64,000 nucleotides of DNA from Aricia agestis. Lineage: Eukaryota; Arthropoda; Insecta; Lepidoptera; Lycaenidae. Each line of letters opens with the position of its first letter. Position 1 is the stretch's first letter. The translations under genes were made by a program, and so were the position numbers. A model generated the notes under the pieces. The model did no database searches, had not been told where the DNA came from, and was given only the letters and a program-made list of their open reading frames with translations. Positions 22,051 to 30,373 of the stretch are shown piece after piece. The stretch covers positions 3,167,001 to 3,231,000 of the forward strand of contig NC_056427.1 of the NCBI RefSeq assembly GCF_905147365.1. The letters run 5' to 3'.

Positions 22051-23232
22051 ATCATTGTCCTAAGCGATTAGGCCAGTATACTGGTAACAGTTTAGTAACA
22101 CGCTGACATATTATAATACTTGTCAAACTGAAAACTGACAACTCATTGAGGTACTATAGACTGGAGAGAGCCTTATATCGGTGTATAAGCGTCAAAAGCG
22201 TGTAATGTTATGTCCTACTTACTAGGACATAACAAAGGAGTCGGTCAGCATATTTCATGCACAGTAAAAACCTTTATTAACACTTTTATTAAGTGTTAAT
22301 AAAGGTTTTTACTGTAGTGACCGACCGAACTATCGGTTTCGGTTTCACTTTCGGCCAGTTTCGGCCAAAAAGTCTAGTTTCGGCCTTAGTTTCGATTTCG
22401 GCCAATATATAGCCGAAACCGAAACCGAAACTCATGCATCGTTTGGTAAACTTCGCAGTTAACTCGAGCTTGCTTGCCAGCGAGGCCCTGGCTCAGTTCG
22501 CCACCATCTATTTAATCATGTTTTGAGATTATGTATTTCAGATTAGTCCCAAATCAAAAATTAGCACTTCGTTTTATTTTCATTAAATTGTCTTATCTTA
22601 TTTTTATCGAAATATTATTGAATTTTATTTCTACGATAAAAGCAGGCTTATTTAATATATATAACTGTTGGCAAATTACGTGCTATTTTAACAATGTTTC
22701 CCAAACAAACGATTTAGTAAATGCTATGATAAATTGATTATATTGTGTGTGAACTTTATTTACTTAAGAATTTTGTTTGACTGTGAGATTAAAATATATC
22801 TTAGGATATATTTTGTGGGATTTATCTAGTAAATCATCTCGCCTCACTCTTTTTTTTTTTGGACACGCAATCTCTTAGGACTTAGACCGTTCCTACCCTG
22901 CTAGAATCTTATCTAGCCCACTTCCCCGTAAGCTTCACTCTTGTGGCCCTCAGTATATTTTTCAGGTTTAGTGGCAAAACGCCTTCTGGAGAAAAAAAAA
23001 TGTGACGTCAACTGCAAGTTTGCTTAGTCATTTCGTTTTGAACTTCGACCGCGGTCATGTCCATATCTCCCATAAAATAATATACTGCAATTACTGATTT
23101 TGTTTTCATTAGTACGTCGTTCAGTAGTATGTCTAAGGGAGGATTTCACCAATAGCACAACTTCGTTTTATAAAACTTAGTTCTCATTAAACGCGTTCCT
23201 ACGGGGATCAATAAAAAAGCAAGAAACGATAC
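22051..23232. other. Palindrome-rich intergenic sequence
   Basis: Three hairpin regions are visible: 22207-22233, 22261-22315, and a run of 'tttcggcc'/'ggccgaaac' words with inverted partners at 22330-22435. The rest is AT-rich, with no reading frame worth calling. Confidence 0.5.
22261..22315. repeat. Palindrome with 25-bp perfect arms
   Basis: Arms 22261-22285 and 22291-22315 ('acagtaaaaacctttattaa'...) are exact complements around 'ttatt'. A smaller palindrome (22207-22233, 11-bp arms) lies 30 bp upstream. Confidence 0.88.
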
Positions 23233-23371
23233 ATAAACTACTAGACCGGTTCAAAAAAATCGACTATTTTTTTTTTCAAAACCCGCAGTGAAATATCTTC
23301 CTAGTAATGAAAAAAGAAGCCTGTGAAAACGGGAGCTCTTAATATCAATTTTGAAAGGTCGTGGACATATT

Positions 23372-23459
23372 TGTCAGTATGAAAAGGTATGACAATAATA
23401 GTTGTTGACATTAATAGACAATTCGAGAGGTGCTGAAGAAGGTCTTAATGTACACTACA
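23372..23459 (-). repeat. 3' LTR of the gypsy element
   Basis: 88 bp, identical to the other LTR. On the minus strand it begins 'tgtagtgtacattaagacct' and is preceded by a weakly purine-rich tract (possible polypurine primer). The shared 'acatatt' just outside it is also present next to the other LTR. Confidence 0.85.
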
Positions 23460-23477
23460 TTCATCCGGCCTTTAGAA

Positions 23478-26400
23478 TTAACGAGGAACATAGTGCTTGA
23501 GATAATCTGGAGTTTTTCTTTGTCTTCCAGATCTTCTTGTCCGATCTCGCTCCTCATTGCCAGTTATAGTTTCCTCTGAGCTAATTCCCGGGTGTGAAGA
23601 AGGAGCTTCTTGAAGTACTTCTTCATCTTGGCGTGGTGAATCAGAATCAAAATCCTCCGTGTTCTGGTGTGATGAATCTGCTTCCATCCGTACTTCGTCA
23701 ACTTCGGCATTACCATTTGAACTCAATGGTCTCGTCTCCGTTTCTAGTTGTGGTTCCAGGACGGTTATTGGAGTTTGAGGAAGTGGTGCTAAATGTTTGT
23801 TAGATATGGTAGCCTCCCGCCCGTCTGCTAGTCTTACGTAAGAATACTGAGGATTAGCTTCGATCAATTCCACTTCTTCTACGTCTGGGTCATATTTAGA
23901 GTGTTTTGTATAATTCTTCTTTAAAACAGGGCCAGGGTTTAGGAGCCACGTTGGAAGAGATTCACCGTTAGCACTCCGCCGAGGGTGTTTAAAGAACCTC
24001 TCGGGGGGGGGGGTCATGTTTGTGGACGTACACAGTAGTGATCGAATGGAATGTAAAGCGTTAGGAAGAACGTGTTCCCAAAGGCCAATATCCATTTGTT
24101 TCGACTTTAGGATCAGTCTTATCGTCTTCCATAATTTTCCATTTAACCGCTCGACTTGTCCATTCCCTTGAGGATTGTATGGAGAAGAACGACTACACGC
24201 TACACCATTAATCACTAAGAAATCTCTCAGTTCTTTTGACATAAACGCTGCACCTCTATCCGAATGGATATAATATGATGTCCCATACATCTGAAATAAA
24301 TCCTTAAAACATCCTATTACAGTCGTAGCGGATACGTCTTTAGTGATGTATGCAAAAGGAAATCTTGAGTACTCATCAATAATAGTCAAAATAGAACGAT
24401 TTTTACTATGAGTAGGTAAAGGGCCTTTAAAATCAACATTGAGTCTTTCGAAAGGTGCAGTAGCCTTAATAAGATTTCCATTTATTCTTGCAAAGCGGGG
24501 CTTGATCTCAGCACAAATGCGGCATCCCGCAGTCATATTCTTAACATCTTCGGAAGTATAAGGCAAGTTCTTTGACCGAATCCAGTGAGTAATGCGTACA
24601 ATACCAGGATGACCCATTGTATTATGCAATTCATAAAGTTTGTTAGTCGTAACGCTTGAGCACACCCGAGATAGAGTGTCAGCTATAACGTTCTCCCTAC
24701 CTGGGCGATAGACTATATCGTATTTATAATTAGATAACTCCAGACGCCATCTTTCTATTTTTTCGTTCTTTATCTTACTCTTATATGATTGATTGAACAT
24801 AAACGACACAGATCGCTGATCGGTGATGAGTCTAAAGTGTCGCCCAGTTAAATAATGTCGCCACTTTCTTAAGGATTCAACAATGGCACAAGCTTCTTTT
24901 TCGACAGAAGAATGGCGTCGTTCAGAATCATTTAAAGACCTCGAAAAGAAAGCTACTGGTCGACCATCCTGCGAAAGAGAAGCAGCAAGAGAATGTTCAG
25001 AGGAATCTGTTTCAACAGTAAATTTTGCATTTGGATCTACGGCATTGAGAATTGATTTCCGTATATCTGCTTTAATCCTTTGAAAAGATTCAATTTGTTC
25101 TTTACTAAGTGGAAACTGTGTATTTCTAGCGAGTGAGTGGATCTTCTCGGAAAAGTTTCTTATCCACTTAGCATAGTGAGCAAACATTCCAAGAGCTCTT
25201 TTTTGAGATGGAGAATCATTTGGAACAGGTAAGTTCATTAAAGGACCGACACGATCCTCGTTCGGTTGAATTGAGTTATTTTTAATTTTGTATCCTAGTA
25301 GTTTAATAGATGATTGTCTATATACACACTTTTCTTCGTTTAACGTCAGGTTGTATTTATGGACGGCGTCTCTAAATCGTTTAAGATTTGTATCGTGTTC
25401 TTCAATTGTTTTGCCACAGATAGTTACGTCATCAAGATATGCATACGTACCCATTAGCTTTTCTTCGGTGATGATAAAATTTAGTGTTCTCTGAAAAGCT
25501 GCAACTCCATTAGTAACGCCAAACGGTATACGAGTAAATTGATAAAGGTTCCCGCATGCCTCAAATGCAGTATATAATCTCTCTGTTATTAATATAGGAA
25601 CTTGATGGTAAGCATTTTTTAGATCGATCTGACTAAAAACTTTGTGTTGAGCAACTTTAGATACGATCAATTCTATATTAGGTAGAGGATACGCATCTAA
25701 TTCAGTGAATCGATTAATCGTCAGTGAATAGTCTATCACGAGCCGTTTACGATGAGTAGTACCTGTAGTAACCAACACTTGTGCTCGCCAAGGAGAATTA
25801 GTTGACTCGATCACGCCATCCTTCAAAAGTTTCTCGATTTCATTTTCAATAAATATTTTATCAGCTTCTGAGTGTTTCCTAGATTTAATTGCTATGGGCT
25901 TCACATTTTCAGAGAGGTTAGCAAAAAGTGAGACTTCAGGAACAGAAGCTGCTATGACATTGCATATTTTAAGAGGTTTCTTTGTACCTCCAAAGGTAAG
26001 TTCGACTGACGAGTGGTCGCTTAAGATATCATGTCCAATTATAATATCAGAGCAAAGTGAGTTAAGAATATAAAGAGGTTTACGTCTGTAGAAATGTTCA
26101 TTCATTTTAAGATCTACGAAGCACATCCCCTTTACACACGAAGTGTTATTTTTGGAGGCTAAAGTTACATTTTCGTTCCAGGGAATGCGTTTTAATTTCA
26201 GTTCTTGAACGAGATTCTCGTCTATAAAGCTAGTAGAGCTTCCGCTATCTATGAGAGCATCGGCTCTGTGATTATTGATAGATAAAACTATAGTAGTCTT
26301 TTTCAAGCTCATAGGAGAGGCGGCAGATATAGCTCCTAGTAGTTCATTTTCCGATACGGCATTAGACGAAGTCCCGACTCTTTCACCCTTGCATACCTTG

Positions 26401-26588
26401 GCATAATGGCCCTTCTTGTTGCAATTGGTGCATGTGACATTTAATGCGGGGCATTTTATGCGTTGGTGGACATGGCCACCGCAAAAAAAAACATTTCTTT
26501 TGGTGAAAGGTAGTCGTCGTTCTCTCAATATTATTGAAATCCATACTAGTAATTTTGTAGTCTTTAGAGTTATTGTTTGCCAGTTCAA
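23478..26588 (-). CDS. gypsy Pol: protease, reverse transcriptase, RNase H, integrase
   Basis: Open for 1036 codons with no ATG of its own near the start, so it is expressed by fusion with Gag. In order: second part of the zinc knuckles (CTNCNKKGHYAKVC), retropepsin (ALIDSGSSTSFI), reverse transcriptase (QIDLKNAYHQVPI, then catalytic TYAYLDDVTICGK), RNase H (TDSSEHSLAASLSQDGRP), integrase zinc-binding HHCC (MGHPG...CRICAE) and the integrase core (VDFKGPLP, IHSDRGAAFMSKELRDF, NPQGNGQVERLNG). The C-terminus is acidic and then basic (GRQRKTPDYLKHYVPR). All catalytic residues that I can place are intact. It copies the element's RNA and inserts the cDNA. Confidence 0.9.
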   Translation of the reverse strand: MNWQTITLKTTKLLVWISIILRERRLPFTKRNVFFCGGHVHQRIKCPALNVTCTNCNKKGHYAKVCKGERVGTSSNAVSENELLGAISAASPMSLKKTTIVLSINNHRADALIDSGSSTSFIDENLVQELKLKRIPWNENVTLASKNNTSCVKGMCFVDLKMNEHFYRRKPLYILNSLCSDIIIGHDILSDHSSVELTFGGTKKPLKICNVIAASVPEVSLFANLSENVKPIAIKSRKHSEADKIFIENEIEKLLKDGVIESTNSPWRAQVLVTTGTTHRKRLVIDYSLTINRFTELDAYPLPNIELIVSKVAQHKVFSQIDLKNAYHQVPILITERLYTAFEACGNLYQFTRIPFGVTNGVAAFQRTLNFIITEEKLMGTYAYLDDVTICGKTIEEHDTNLKRFRDAVHKYNLTLNEEKCVYRQSSIKLLGYKIKNNSIQPNEDRVGPLMNLPVPNDSPSQKRALGMFAHYAKWIRNFSEKIHSLARNTQFPLSKEQIESFQRIKADIRKSILNAVDPNAKFTVETDSSEHSLAASLSQDGRPVAFFSRSLNDSERRHSSVEKEACAIVESLRKWRHYLTGRHFRLITDQRSVSFMFNQSYKSKIKNEKIERWRLELSNYKYDIVYRPGRENVIADTLSRVCSSVTTNKLYELHNTMGHPGIVRITHWIRSKNLPYTSEDVKNMTAGCRICAEIKPRFARINGNLIKATAPFERLNVDFKGPLPTHSKNRSILTIIDEYSRFPFAYITKDVSATTVIGCFKDLFQMYGTSYYIHSDRGAAFMSKELRDFLVINGVACSRSSPYNPQGNGQVERLNGKLWKTIRLILKSKQMDIGLWEHVLPNALHSIRSLLCTSTNMTPPPERFFKHPRRSANGESLPTWLLNPGPVLKKNYTKHSKYDPDVEEVELIEANPQYSYVRLADGREATISNKHLAPLPQTPITVLEPQLETETRPLSSNGNAEVDEVRMEADSSHQNTEDFDSDSPRQDEEVLQEAPSSHPGISSEETITGNEERDRTRRSGRQRKTPDYLKHYVPR

Positions 26589-27102
26589 TGGAAAGGGCTT
26601 TATTAACGGCCTGATCTAAATTTATATCTAAACTTTGTAATAATTGTTGTCTGATCTCATTTGAATTAATCCCAGCAATAAATGCGTCACGTATGTATTC
26701 ACTTTTGTGAGTTTGAGCATCTACAGCTTTAAAACAGCAACTTTGGGCGCGTTGCTGGAGCGTGCGCAAGAAATCTGAAATGCTCTCATCTGGTTTTTGT
26801 ACAGATCTTAACAGTATATATCTGGCATGAACCTTATTCTTTTCTTTAATATAAAGTTTGTCTAATAGTTCAATGGCCGAAACATAATCTTTCGCTTCAC
26901 GAACGTGAATATAAACATTGTAAGATAAATTGTTTAATAGTAACCTTAGCTTGGTTTCTTCCGAAAAAGTTTCTTTTCCCATGCCTTCGCTAAGATAGTT
27001 TGAGAATGTCGTTTTCCAGTGTTCATACTTTAATTCAGCATCCGGAGTGCCGGGTTCGACTTCGAACTTATCTGGCTTTAGTAGTTGCGCAATTGTAGAC
27101 AT
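26383..27102 (-). CDS. gypsy Gag, joined to Pol out of frame
   Basis: ATG at 27102. About 200 residues of capsid-like sequence (ISDFLRTLQQRAQSCCF, YIRDAFIAGINSNEIRQQLL) lead to HQKKCFF at a run of nine T residues (complement of 26483-26491). There the first zinc-knuckle Cys block should continue but the frame changes. Read one base back, the sequence continues as CGGHVHQRIKC in the Pol frame. Either one T was gained, breaking a single gag-pol ORF, or this is a slippage site. The protein packages the element's RNA. Confidence 0.85.
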   Translation of the reverse strand: MSTIAQLLKPDKFEVEPGTPDAELKYEHWKTTFSNYLSEGMGKETFSEETKLRLLLNNLSYNVYIHVREAKDYVSAIELLDKLYIKEKNKVHARYILLRSVQKPDESISDFLRTLQQRAQSCCFKAVDAQTHKSEYIRDAFIAGINSNEIRQQLLQSLDINLDQAVNKALSIELANNNSKDYKITSMDFNNIERTTTTFHQKKCFFLRWPCPPTHKMPRIKCHMHQLQQEGPLCQGMQG

Positions 27103-27199
27103 CGCAGATGATATTTTTTATTTGGAATAAATTGTTATGTAATTAAAGACAAAACCAAGGAATATTTGGTTTTATTCCAAATAAATTATTGTACATATT

Positions 27200-27287
27200 T
27201 GTCAGTATGAAAAGGTATGACAATAATAGTTGTTGACATTAATAGACAATTCGAGAGGTGCTGAAGAAGGTCTTAATGTACACTACA
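27200..27287 (-). repeat. 5' LTR of the gypsy element
   Basis: Identical to the copy at 23372-23459. The sequence just downstream on the minus strand ('aatatgtacaataatttatt') should hold the tRNA primer-binding site, but I do not recognise a tRNA 3' complement there. Confidence 0.85.
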
Positions 27288-27439
27288 ATATGTACATAAA
27301 TTTTGGAATAATGATCAACTGTGGTTTATAGGAAATGTAGTGCACTTCTTTACCGGTGAAATAGAGATGTGCTGTAATATCAACTTACTTTTTCGGTACT
27401 GTTGCTCAATTGTTGTTCTGGTTTCTAGCTGTTTGTTAT

Positions 27440-28980
27440 TTTATATATTCCTCCTTGTTGATGGAAATACGCGAACTGAAATAGAGAACAAAGCTAACAA
27501 GTGCCTAAGCGTAATTGCAAGTTACACAAAACTTATCAAATTCTTTTAAAAGGCTCTCTTATATCAACTCCTCGCATTAAACTTAACGAAACAAATGTCA
27601 AACGTAAACAGTCACTATGTTATCTTGGAATGATTTTAGAAAATAAATTCACATTCTTAGAACATATCATACAAACGGGTGAAAAAGCAAAAATAAATTT
27701 CTATAGTTTTACTAAAATATCGACATCTACATGGGGTCTCTCGTTCAAAACGTTAAAAACTATATATAAGCCACGTACTTAGGCAGAATATGCTACGGCT
27801 CACCGGTCTGGGCAGATAGGGCTACGATTGGCGCAGCCCGGCGTAAACTTTTACAAAGCCAACGTCTCGCATTAATATTCCTATGTAAGGCATATAAAAC
27901 GGTCAGTACTGAAGCACTTCCTGTCCTGTCAGGTGTTTTGCCTGTAGACTTAGAAATACAGCGCCGAGCTGCTTTATATTACAAAAATAAAAAAATTACG
28001 ACCCCTGATTTCTTAACTATGAGAGACAGAAAAAAAGTGAATAGACTATTTGAACCACTAGACTTTACACTACAAAATCTTATATCCGAGTGGCAGGAAC
28101 GGTGGGATAACTCGATCAAAGGTCGTCACCTGTACAATTTCTTTCCTTCGGTTCGTGAACGACTCGCCATGCATTGGATAGAAATAGATCATTGCGTGGC
28201 ACAATTCCTAACTGGTCACGGTAATTTTAAAGCTAAACTTCATGGATTTAAGTTAGTTCCATCTCCTTTTTGCGAGTGCTCGACCGAAGACAGCCCGCAA
28301 GTACAAACTGCTCATTACGTACTCTGGGAGTGCGGTCTCTGGCATGAGGAAAGAACCGATCTGTTAAACAGCCTCCAATGTGTCTCTGGAGTCGTATATT
28401 ACGATGACCTCGTAGGCAGCGCAAGGAATTTCCGTGCTTTCAAACGTTTTTGTCATAAATACTATTGGAAACAACCGAACACAAGTTTGCCATTATAAAT
28501 AAATGTCATTTTTTTTTTTTTATGAAGTAGGCATATTGTATTAAGTATAACCAAATTTTTTTCCCGTGGTGCTTCCCCCTTTGTTCGGACATCAATGTCA
28601 TTACAATTTGGCTGTCTCCCGCTTTGCTTGGGGAGGGAAATTGGTATCTCCTACTCCTCCTACATTTCTTCTGATTAATTTCGTTGCGGGTCCCAAGACA
28701 GATTTAGCTTGTCCCTCGGGCATCCCTGAGATCATATCAAAGGGTTTTCGTGGTTGGTTACCACTGTTGATCCTGGCGACACAGGAGTTGCAGTGGTGGG
28801 AATGTGTGGTGGGCCTTTTGCCCGTAAAAAAAAAGCTGTTTGTTATAATTACGATTTTGAAATGTAAAAATGAATGTAAATGTAATTTTGTAATGTTATC
28901 GTAAATTTTATCAACTGAAAATAATCGTGTTAAACGTAAAGCTTTCAACTATACAATTAATAAGTGTACAATATTTTTTT
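27440..28980 (+). mobile_element. R1-like LINE, 3' fragment
   Basis: Starts in the reverse transcriptase after the catalytic motif (LLVDGNTRTEIENKANKCL, 27445-27510) and runs through a decayed stretch to the C-terminus and 3' UTR. It lies inside the TIR element, next to the gypsy element, on the opposite strand. Typical 5' truncation. Confidence 0.75.
27501..28498 (+). pseudogene. R1-like LINE ORF2 C-terminus with zinc motif
   Basis: LCYLGMILENKFTFLEHI (27620-27680) is the post-reverse-transcriptase 'YLG' block. After frame changes near 27780-27930, it reads RRAALYYKNKK, FLTGHGNFKAKLHGFKL and then FCECSTEDSPQVQTAHYVLW with a following EC, the Cys-Cys-His-Cys motif at the end of R1-group ORF2 proteins. 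Stop at 28498. The fragment cannot encode an active enzyme. Confidence 0.75.
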
Positions 28981-29369
28981 TTGAAGATAAGTATTATTAT
29001 TATATCACAATTATGGAAAGAAACGTTGAATTGATTATATGTTGGATTTTAAACTCGAATAACTTTTGAAGGAGTGAACTTACAGAAAAAACATAAGAGA
29101 CAATTTATTTAGAGCGTTCAATTTCCTTCAAAAATATGTATCGCTCATCCCGACATGTTAATTCAAAAATGAGTTGTAAAATTCCAAATAAAAAAAAACC
29201 CATGTTATTTAAACGTAAAATAGAATTTCACGATGAGCGACCTTTCAAAATTGATATTAAGAGCTCCCGTTTTCACAGGCTTCTTTTTTCATTACTAGGA
29301 AGATATTTCACTGCGGGTTTTGAAAAAAAAAAAATTAGTCGATTTTTTTGAACCGGTCTAATAAACTAC

Positions 29370-29825
29370 GCATCATTTTTTTCGTCTATGATTTTCGATT
29401 CGCCATGACACTACACTGGCAGGACTTTAACGACTTTAAGAGTGGTCACACTGAAGCTATCCAAAGTACTCAAAATCCGTCAATGCGATGCGACCCGGCC
29501 CGGCAATAGTGTGCTATAGCGCATTTTGCGCAGCGCTGAGCCCCGATCCGCCCCGGCACGCGCCGACAAACTGTGCGCGTAACTTTAACATTGCATTTAC
29601 TAATCCGCTGTTAAATTTCTACTGTGGGACAGTGTGTCGGTTAAGTAATGCCTTTTTAGGATTTAACAATTTTGTTGGTTGGTGAAATTGAGTCTTAGTC
29701 GCGTTTAGTCCCGATTAATCGCGTTTAGTCCCGACTAAGGACACCTCCACTTCAAACAAACGGACGAATGTATGCGAGTTGGACGCTAATGTCACTTTCA
29801 ACATCTTTCACAATGCTTAGGTCTG
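29370..29825. other. Intergenic, no gene
   Basis: Moderately GC-rich at 29480-29580. Nothing recognisable beyond the direct words 'ttagtcccgattaatcgcg' near 29700. Confidence 0.4.
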
Positions 29826-29953
29826 TAAGACTGGATTGCACCAACTAACTTTAACTTTAACCTTAACTATAACCGGAAAAATTGACAGATGTCGTATGAG
29901 AATATGGGGTGTTTGGACGCCATATTTAACTTTAACTTTGCAACCCAGTCTTA
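29826..29953. mobile_element. MITE, 'taactttaac' family
   Basis: Inverted ends 'taagactggattgcacc' and 'tgcaacccagtctta'. The interior is repeated 'taactttaac'. Related in ends and interior to the larger element at 60106-60480. Confidence 0.75.
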
Positions 29954-29985
29954 GAGAGCTAAAAAAAATGCTAATGAATAAGTGT

Positions 29986-30171
29986 TATAGTTCTTGCAAT
30001 CTTCTACGAGTGCGCGTAGCCTTTATTTGTAGTTGTAATTGTAATAAGGACATTTTCGTTAGTGTGCGTACCTGACGGAGCAGTCAGTAGCGAGCGAGCC
30101 ATGTACGCGTGTATAGATATGGTCACTAACACAACTAAGGGCGCCGCGCACTCGTAGATTGCAAGAACTAT
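29986..30171. mobile_element. MITE, 'tatagttcttgcaatc' ends
   Basis: Inverted ends 'tatagttcttgcaatcttct' (left) and 'gtagattgcaagaactata' (right) with 1-2 differences over about 30 bp. No ORF. Confidence 0.75.
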
Positions 30172-30194
30172 ATTACAGTGTAAAATAATTCTTA

Positions 30195-30301
30195 GGGCCT
30201 GTTTCACCACTTCCTGAATTCCAGATTCTCCATACTTCATCTGTCAAGTTATGTGGTGGATAGCCTATTCCACACTTAACAGAAAGTGGTGAAAGAGGCC
30301 C
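30195..30301. mobile_element. MITE, 'gggcctgtttcaccactt' family
   Basis: Inverted ends 'gggcctgtttcaccactt' and 'agtggtgaaagaggcc'. Preceded by TTA. Same family as the cleaner copy at 63538-63675, where TTA flanks both ends. Confidence 0.78.
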
Positions 30302-30373
30302 ATAGAGTTGTTAATGTACCTGCGAATTGTGATATATATCTTTTATTATTATTATTTTAAGAAATTATACATA

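Larger units (their letters stand above)
23372..27287 (-). mobile_element. Ty3/gypsy LTR retrotransposon with 88-bp identical LTRs
   Basis: LTRs 23372-23459 and 27200-27287 are identical and start/end TG...CA. Flanking 'atat' on both sides may be a 4-bp target duplication (LTR then 89 bp). The internal order on the minus strand is gag, zinc knuckles, protease, reverse transcriptase, RNase H, integrase, which is the Ty3/gypsy order. No envelope gene. Identical LTRs imply a recent insertion. The LTRs are far shorter than the several hundred bp typical of the group. Confidence 0.85.
23233..29369. mobile_element. TIR element with 9-bp target duplication, host to two nested retroelements
   Basis: Left TIR 23242-23361 and right TIR 29238-29360 are inverted copies that differ mainly in a T-run length; both start 'tagaccggttcaaaaaaatc'. 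The direct repeat 'ataaactac' abuts each end (23233-23241, 29361-29369). A 9-bp duplication with long TIRs fits Mutator-like or Merlin-like DNA transposons, but no transposase is recognised. Inside lie a gypsy element next to the left TIR, a LINE 3' fragment, and about 250 bp of AT-rich sequence. Roughly 6.1 kb in total. Confidence 0.75.
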
